NCBI GenBank assembly: GCA_017445025.1
Contig: JAFSVJ010000106.1
Span: 1-64,000 of the forward strand
Source of the DNA: Abditibacteriota bacterium
GTDB lineage: Bacteria > Armatimonadota > UBA5829
Reading direction: 5' to 3'
Length of the DNA: 64,000 nt
A model generated the notes under the pieces. The model ran no database searches. It was given only the letters and a program-made list of their open reading frames with translations, and was not told the DNA's origin. Made by a program: the position numbers and the translations under genes. Below, in pieces: positions 59,532 through 64,000 of this stretch; the first letter of the stretch is position 1, and the number at the start of each line of letters is the position of its first letter.

Positions 59532-60479
59532 TTATATTAATCTTGCTATCATCTCCATATCTTCGGCAATGCCGTTGCCTGAGGTGGTGAGCATATCGCC
59601 TGTAATAGCAGAATTGACTCCGCTTTTAAATGCTTCTTCTCCACAACTTTTCATAAGGTATCGACCTGCCGCAAGTCTGATATCTGCCCAAGGAACTATA
59701 TATCTGAAGGTTGCACAGGTCCTAATTATTTCTTCTTCACTCAATTGTTTTATTCCTTCAAGTGGAGTGCCTTTAATTGGTATTAGTGCATTGATAGGAA
59801 TTGAGTCTACTTTAAGTTCTGCCAGTGTTAAAGCCATATCTATTCTGTCTTCAAAACTTTCTCCCATACCTATAATACCCCCGGAGCAAATTTCCAATCC
59901 AGCTTCTTTTGCTCTTTCTATACATTCGATTTTATCTTCAAAACTGTGAGTTGTGCATATATTTTTAAAAAAGTTTCTGCTTGTTTCAATATTGGCATGG
60001 TAACGAGTAAGTCCTGCTTCTTTTAATTGTTTAAATTGTTCTCTTTCAAGGAGCCCCAAAGATCCGCACAAACTTATCTGACATTTTTCTTTTAGCGTTT
60101 TGTAAATATCTTTTATTTTTTCAAAATCTTCATCTGAAAGTTTTTTTCCCGCAGTCACAATGGCAAATCTGTTAACACCCTTGTTTGCATTATATTGACA
60201 TTCTTTTAGAATAGTTTCTTCATCCAATAAATCATATTCTTTAATGTTAGTGTTATGGTGTATTGATTGAGCGCAAAATTTACAATTTTCCGGACATTTC
60301 CCGCTTTTTCCGTTAATAATACTGCATAGGTTATAATTATTTTTACAAAAATGTTTTCTTATTAAATTTGCCCCATTACAAAGCTGATCAAAATCACATG
60401 TTTCAAAAAAACTTAAATCATCATTTCTTGTTAATCTTCTACCTTCAATAATCTCGTTTGCTAAATAAACTAAATCCAT
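59532..60479 (-). CDS. bioB: Biotin synthase BioB
   Basis: BioB inserts sulfur into dethiobiotin. The radical SAM motif lies in GKCPENCKFCAQS. Segments RYHANIETSRNFF, ICSGGIIGMGESFEDRI, IPINALIPIKGTPL and the Arg motif IRLAAGRYL (ligand of the auxiliary [2Fe-2S] cluster) are present. The length of 315 is normal. No other bio gene is in the window. The start has no strong site but is the only ATG in place. Confidence 0.95.
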   Translation of the reverse strand: MDLVYLANEIIEGRRLTRNDDLSFFETCDFDQLCNGANLIRKHFCKNNYNLCSIINGKSGKCPENCKFCAQSIHHNTNIKEYDLLDEETILKECQYNANKGVNRFAIVTAGKKLSDEDFEKIKDIYKTLKEKCQISLCGSLGLLEREQFKQLKEAGLTRYHANIETSRNFFKNICTTHSFEDKIECIERAKEAGLEICSGGIIGMGESFEDRIDMALTLAELKVDSIPINALIPIKGTPLEGIKQLSEEEIIRTCATFRYIVPWADIRLAAGRYLMKSCGEEAFKSGVNSAITGDMLTTSGNGIAEDMEMIARLI

Positions 60480-60502
60480 TAATACCTCAAATTATGTTAT
60501 TA

Positions 60503-60530
60503 TAAAAAAAGGAGCCTTAAGGCTCCTAAT
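60503..60530 (-). terminator. Terminator after the SGNH gene
   Basis: AGGAGCC and GGCTCCT pair around TTAA; on the minus strand a T6 tract follows. It separates the alr-SGNH transcript from bioB. Confidence 0.85.
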
Positions 60531-60541
60531 TATTTATATTG

Positions 60542-62011
60542 TTAAAATAAGTCTAAAACTCCGTTAGCTAATATTTGGTGCCCTTCGTTACATGGGTGAT
60601 TAATACCGTTTACATTTAAAGTGCAGAAGGGGATTCCTTCAAACAACAAGTGTCCCCAAAGAACAGAAGCATCTGCAACTGCAATGTTAGGATATTTTTC
60701 ACAATATTCTTTTCGTATCCATTTGTCATACCATCTTTGTTCGGTTCTATATTTTTCTGTTCCGAAGGAAGCTCTGTCAAAGTCGGTAAAGTGTGGAAGC
60801 ATTATAACCCAATCTATATCTTTTTCGGCGAAAATATCACGAACTTTATTGTAGTTTTCCACAAGCAAGTCCGGGGTTATAAATTGATATGTATCGTTTA
60901 CAAACTCCATTATAACAAGATCAGGTTTAAGGTCTAAAACATGTTCTTGGAAGTTATATGCTTGACCGATTGGAGTTTCAAAGAAGTTTCCTACACCTCT
61001 TCCACCCCAAGCAGTGGTTTCAAATCTAAATTTAGTATTGGGATATTTCTTTTCAAGTTCTCTTGAAACAACGTTTTGCCATACATATTTGTCATAATCT
61101 GTCACACTTCCGCCACAAGTAACGCTGTCTCCCCAATATAATATACAAATTTCCTTTTTGTTCACAAGTTTATCATAAGTTCTTGTGAGAAGTGTTTTTA
61201 TGGCAGGGACTTCATTTTTACCTGCAGGTTTACGAAGCTCTGTGATGGGGTAAATCATATCCATATGAATTTTATCAGTGTTGCTTCTTGTAAAAATATT
61301 ACAAACAGGGTATAATCCTTCAGGTAGAGTGGGAGGGTTAATAATTTGAATACCGGCTTCTCCTGTTATATAAGAAAGTTTTCCGTTTTTGTCGGTAGCT
61401 ATAGTATCAAGTCTCCATTTAGCATATTCATAATCAACATATACTGTATCACCTTCTTTTATGGATGAGCCTTGAGTTTCTACATTTGTGGCACTTTCTT
61501 GGTCTAACAAGTTTGCATCTATCATGGCAGTGCCTTTTGTTCTGTCTTCAACTATATTTTCGTTTGCAAGTCTTCCAAAGAATCCCCATTCTGCTCCTAA
61601 ACCATAGTCTTTGTCTAATTTGTATATTACTTTTCCTTCAGGGTCTCCTTTAACAACAAAACTTTTTGCATCAAGAGAACCTCTTGCTCCCGTTTCACCG
61701 TTGCTTGTGCCTTGAACTCTAACACCTTGGCACCAAAATGGAGCTTTGGGATCAAAGATACCTATATTTTCATATTTCTCATTTTTTACAGAAACAATGG
61801 TAGGTTTTTCTACGGTAATTGTTTGTTCAGGAATATGAATTAAAGTTCCGGCAACATCATAATCTCCACCTATTGTTAATTGCCAATCACCTGTAATTTT
61901 AATATCCGGTGATTTTGTGTTTGGTGTGTAATATTTTTCTTCTGTTGCAGCTATACAACCAATTGATGAGACAATAAGTATAGCAATAATTAGTGTGTAG
62001 ATCATTTTCAT
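60542..62011 (-). CDS. SGNH-hydrolase lipoprotein (GDSL-type esterase)
   Basis: ATG 62011 is used because AAAGGAG precedes it; upstream codons overlap alr. The signal sequence ends in a lipobox (IVSSIGC), so it is a predicted lipoprotein. Residues about 20-250 form a beta-rich domain, possibly carbohydrate-binding. The C-terminal SGNH domain has block I ILYWGDSVTCGG, the Gly and Asn blocks (TTAWGGRGVGN and MEFVNDTYQF) and block V NGINHPCNEGHQ with Asp replaced by Asn before the His. Acyl-polysaccharide deacetylation is typical for the family. Confidence 0.85.
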   Translation of the reverse strand: MKMIYTLIIAILIVSSIGCIAATEEKYYTPNTKSPDIKITGDWQLTIGGDYDVAGTLIHIPEQTITVEKPTIVSVKNEKYENIGIFDPKAPFWCQGVRVQGTSNGETGARGSLDAKSFVVKGDPEGKVIYKLDKDYGLGAEWGFFGRLANENIVEDRTKGTAMIDANLLDQESATNVETQGSSIKEGDTVYVDYEYAKWRLDTIATDKNGKLSYITGEAGIQIINPPTLPEGLYPVCNIFTRSNTDKIHMDMIYPITELRKPAGKNEVPAIKTLLTRTYDKLVNKKEICILYWGDSVTCGGSVTDYDKYVWQNVVSRELEKKYPNTKFRFETTAWGGRGVGNFFETPIGQAYNFQEHVLDLKPDLVIMEFVNDTYQFITPDLLVENYNKVRDIFAEKDIDWVIMLPHFTDFDRASFGTEKYRTEQRWYDKWIRKEYCEKYPNIAVADASVLWGHLLFEGIPFCTLNVNGINHPCNEGHQILANGVLDLF

Positions 62012-62022
62012 AAATGTCTCCT

Positions 62023-63126
62023 TTAAATAAATATTCGAGGTATTAACGAGTTGGCAGGTAATCTCATACAAGGGATTATTACTTCATCGTTTACCTTGAT
62101 TTCATCTTGTGCATCGGTTATATCTAAAACAGTCATCTGCATAGATACTCTTCCTATAACAGGATATTGTTTTCCTTTAATAGTCAGAAATTGTTTTCTA
62201 AAATATTTTTTTAAGAAATACCTAAATATTTCTATTCTGTATATTATCGCATCCGGAACAAGTGTGTATCCGTGAGCAAACCCACAAGCCACAACGGCAG
62301 TTTTGGTATTTCTGGTGGTAGTATATTCACTGCCATATCCCACTGTTGAGCCGGAAGGTAAGTTTCTGACTGCAACAACTCTTGCTTTTAGTGTCCAAGT
62401 AGGTTTTAACTCCACTCCTCCGGTTTTGGAATAAATGGAAGGAAATTGACCAAATAGAACAGTTCCGCAACGAACCATATCCAGTTGCATTTGAGGAAAT
62501 CTTAATGCTGCTGCTGAGTTGGCACAGTGTAAAAATCCTATATCATACTGCCTTTTCTTTAAAAGATTGGTGATATTTTGGAACAGTTTGAACTGGTTTA
62601 AAGTGTATTTAATATTAATATCCCCTGAGTGTGTAAAATGGGTATATGTGGCAACTACCTTAAGCCTTGGATGTTCTTTAATATAATCAAACAGGTCATA
62701 AACTTCCGATTGAAGAACACCAAGTCTTCCCATTCCGGTTTCTATTTTAATGTGGATATGAGCATCTCTGTTAATGTTTTCCGCAACTTTAACAATGTTT
62801 TGAGCGTCGAATAAGGAAGCACAAGTTAAATCAATGTTGTAGTTTATGGCTTCTTTGATTCTGCTTTCTGTGACGGGCATAAACAAGAGAATAGGGGTGT
62901 TAATATTATTATTTCTCAAAAGAAGAGCTTCGTCCAAATGAGTAAGTCCGAAATAGTCTACATTTTCTTGTGAAAGAAGTTTAGCTGTTTGAACCAAATC
63001 ATGTCCGTAAGCATTTGCCTTTAAAACGCAACAGAATTTAGTGTCTTTATTTATAAAATTTCTAAGTGTTCTAAAATTATGAACCAAGGCATCTTTATTG
63101 ACTTCTATCCAAATATCATTTACCAT
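62023..63126 (-). CDS. alr: Alanine racemase
   Basis: Alr makes D-alanine for peptidoglycan. The PLP Lys lies in VLKANAYGHD (about 34-43). KIETGMGRLG, LDMVRCGTVLFG and GYGSEYTT are present, and GRVSMQMTVLDI carries a family block near the C-terminus. The length of 367 is normal. The C-terminal end (SLIPRIFI) follows a typical domain closely, with the catalytic Tyr in GYGSEY. It lies three bases after the femAB-like gene and likely shares its transcript, with the SGNH lipoprotein gene after it. Confidence 0.96.
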   Translation of the reverse strand: MVNDIWIEVNKDALVHNFRTLRNFINKDTKFCCVLKANAYGHDLVQTAKLLSQENVDYFGLTHLDEALLLRNNNINTPILLFMPVTESRIKEAINYNIDLTCASLFDAQNIVKVAENINRDAHIHIKIETGMGRLGVLQSEVYDLFDYIKEHPRLKVVATYTHFTHSGDINIKYTLNQFKLFQNITNLLKKRQYDIGFLHCANSAAALRFPQMQLDMVRCGTVLFGQFPSIYSKTGGVELKPTWTLKARVVAVRNLPSGSTVGYGSEYTTTRNTKTAVVACGFAHGYTLVPDAIIYRIEIFRYFLKKYFRKQFLTIKGKQYPVIGRVSMQMTVLDITDAQDEIKVNDEVIIPCMRLPANSLIPRIFI

Positions 63127-63129
63127 GGT

Positions 63130-64000
63130 TTATCCTTTTGCTCTCTTTTTTAGAATAGCTCTGATTTTTGGCAAATATTTAACCCACAAGTTATACCAAA
63201 ATGTATTTAAAGGAATATCAAGTTCACCAATATATTCAACAAATCTTGGATTAAATCCTTGCTTGAATTTGTTAAGCCCTGACAGGTGATCGTTTTCATC
63301 AATTTCTTTTTTAGGAGAGACGCCTCTAAAATCATACCATTTGCATCTCTCCGTTTTTGCCCATTTAATCATTTCCCACTGCATACCGTGATTTGGCATA
63401 AAGTTTCTGTGTTCGTTATTTGATGCTCCATAGGTATACATGGCTTTGTCCCCCCATAAATAACAAAGAGAACCTGTTAAAGGTTGGTCTTCGTAATATG
63501 TTAAGAACATTTTAATGTATCCTTTAGGCTCTAATATATCCCACATAGCCTCAAAATAATCATAATTACGAACCAAGAAACCGTCACGCTTACAAGTTTC
63601 TTTTAAAAGTTCATAAAATATGGGCAAATCTTCTTTTGTGCAATCTGTTTTAACCGTCACCCCTTTTTTGGCGGAAAGACGAATGTTGTATCTCCATTTT
63701 TGATGGAAAGACGCCAACAGTTCTTCTTCACTTCTGCCTTCAAGGTCTAATTGCATAACACATTTTGGCTGAATGCCTCCAAATCCGTCACCTTTGATAG
63801 GTATAAAACCGTTGTTTCTTAAATTTTTAAGTGATTCCGTGTCTTCTATTGGAATAGGTGGGTCGATTTTAATTAAAATGGCATTGTGCTTTTTTGCTAT
63901 GGATTTTATATAGTCAACTAAGCCTTTGACAAGTTCAGCATTGTGAGTGTCACAGGTAAAACCTCGTGGAATATAGAAAATACATTTATTTACTTTCGGA
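63130..64000 (-). CDS. FemAB/FemX-type peptidoglycan bridge aminoacyltransferase (5' end outside window)
   Basis: The frame stays open to the window edge (YIPRGFTCDTHNAELVKGLV, then NAILIKIDPPIP upstream of the internal ATG at 63756). The text is typical of the FemAB family: VMQLDLEG, SFHQKWRYNIRLSAKKGV, GSLCYLWGDKAMYTYGASN and HGMQWEMIKWA. KFKQGFNPRFVEYIGELDI closes the match. These enzymes add amino acids from tRNA to the lysine of lipid II. A GNAT double fold is expected. Its place before alr supports a wall role. Confidence 0.9.
   Translation of the reverse strand, partial: PKVNKCIFYIPRGFTCDTHNAELVKGLVDYIKSIAKKHNAILIKIDPPIPIEDTESLKNLRNNGFIPIKGDGFGGIQPKCVMQLDLEGRSEEELLASFHQKWRYNIRLSAKKGVTVKTDCTKEDLPIFYELLKETCKRDGFLVRNYDYFEAMWDILEPKGYIKMFLTYYEDQPLTGSLCYLWGDKAMYTYGASNNEHRNFMPNHGMQWEMIKWAKTERCKWYDFRGVSPKKEIDENDHLSGLNKFKQGFNPRFVEYIGELDIPLNTFWYNLWVKYLPKIRAILKKRAKG

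Overview
The window is a 64 kb piece of an AT-rich bacterial chromosome, probably from an uncultured gut or other anaerobic-niche lineage. Cell division and shape genes (ftsA, ftsZ, ftsK, mreBCD), a FemAB-type peptidoglycan bridge enzyme, alanine racemase, secreted glycosidase-like proteins, strong AGGAGA-type ribosome binding sites and sharp extended -10 promoters are compatible with Firmicutes or with Armatimonadota/Abditibacteriota-like relatives. The phylum is a tentative inference; there is no rRNA gene here to settle it.

Layout. Bases 1-6240 (+) hold an accessory block of AT-rich secreted proteins: a modular protein with a caspase-like C-terminus, a protein with a copper-amine-oxidase-like C-terminal domain, a 5'-truncated modular protein with a NAGPA (phosphodiester glycosidase) C-terminus, a WG-repeat protein and a decayed duplicate tail. 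Bases 6238-12555 (-) hold a second WG-repeat protein, a GH78-like glycosidase, ftsZ and ftsA. Bases 12747-21336 (+) hold coaX, dusB, an unusual pair (a conserved protein of unknown role plus an acyl-ACP-reductase-like enzyme), pyrR-pyrB-pyrC, pyrE and dnaN. Bases 21376-28637 (-) hold an ArsB/NhaD-like permease, a winged-helix-like protein of unknown function, rimO and ftsK, with gyrB diverging at 28799 (+).

Bases 31230-35196 (-) carry a second accessory block: a signal-peptide modular protein whose transglutaminase-like half lies in another frame after a four-base homopolymer, and a companion secreted protein. Bases 35313-42979 (-) form a purine operon (purE-purB-purF-purM-purN) continuing into a ROK kinase, a metallo-beta-lactamase-fold phosphodiesterase and htpX. 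Next on the minus strand come rlmN, greA, a CBM9-like secreted protein, a coupled group (barrel-fold protein, sensorless histidine kinase, GH38 alpha-mannosidase), folE, an SDR protein, mreD-mreC-mreB, a zinc-ribbon membrane protein and yjbQ. A tRNA-Ser(TGA), a GrpB-like gene, a DUF3781 gene and an M48 protease follow on the plus strand. The window closes (-) with a truncated modular secreted gene, bioB, an SGNH lipoprotein, alr and a partial femAB-like gene.

The most striking signal is a family of secreted modular proteins spread over three sites. They share N-terminal modules or modules from the middle of the protein but have different enzyme-like C-termini (caspase-like, NAGPA, transglutaminase). 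One copy is a promoter-bearing 5' half that stops inside a conserved block. Another is a promoterless 3' half that starts inside the same block. This suggests a cassette-exchange system. Frameshifts, duplicated tails, a duplicated dnaN 5' fragment and several families of interspersed palindromic repeats, two of them inside coding regions (rimO and ftsK), show a chromosome with active short-range duplication and recombination.
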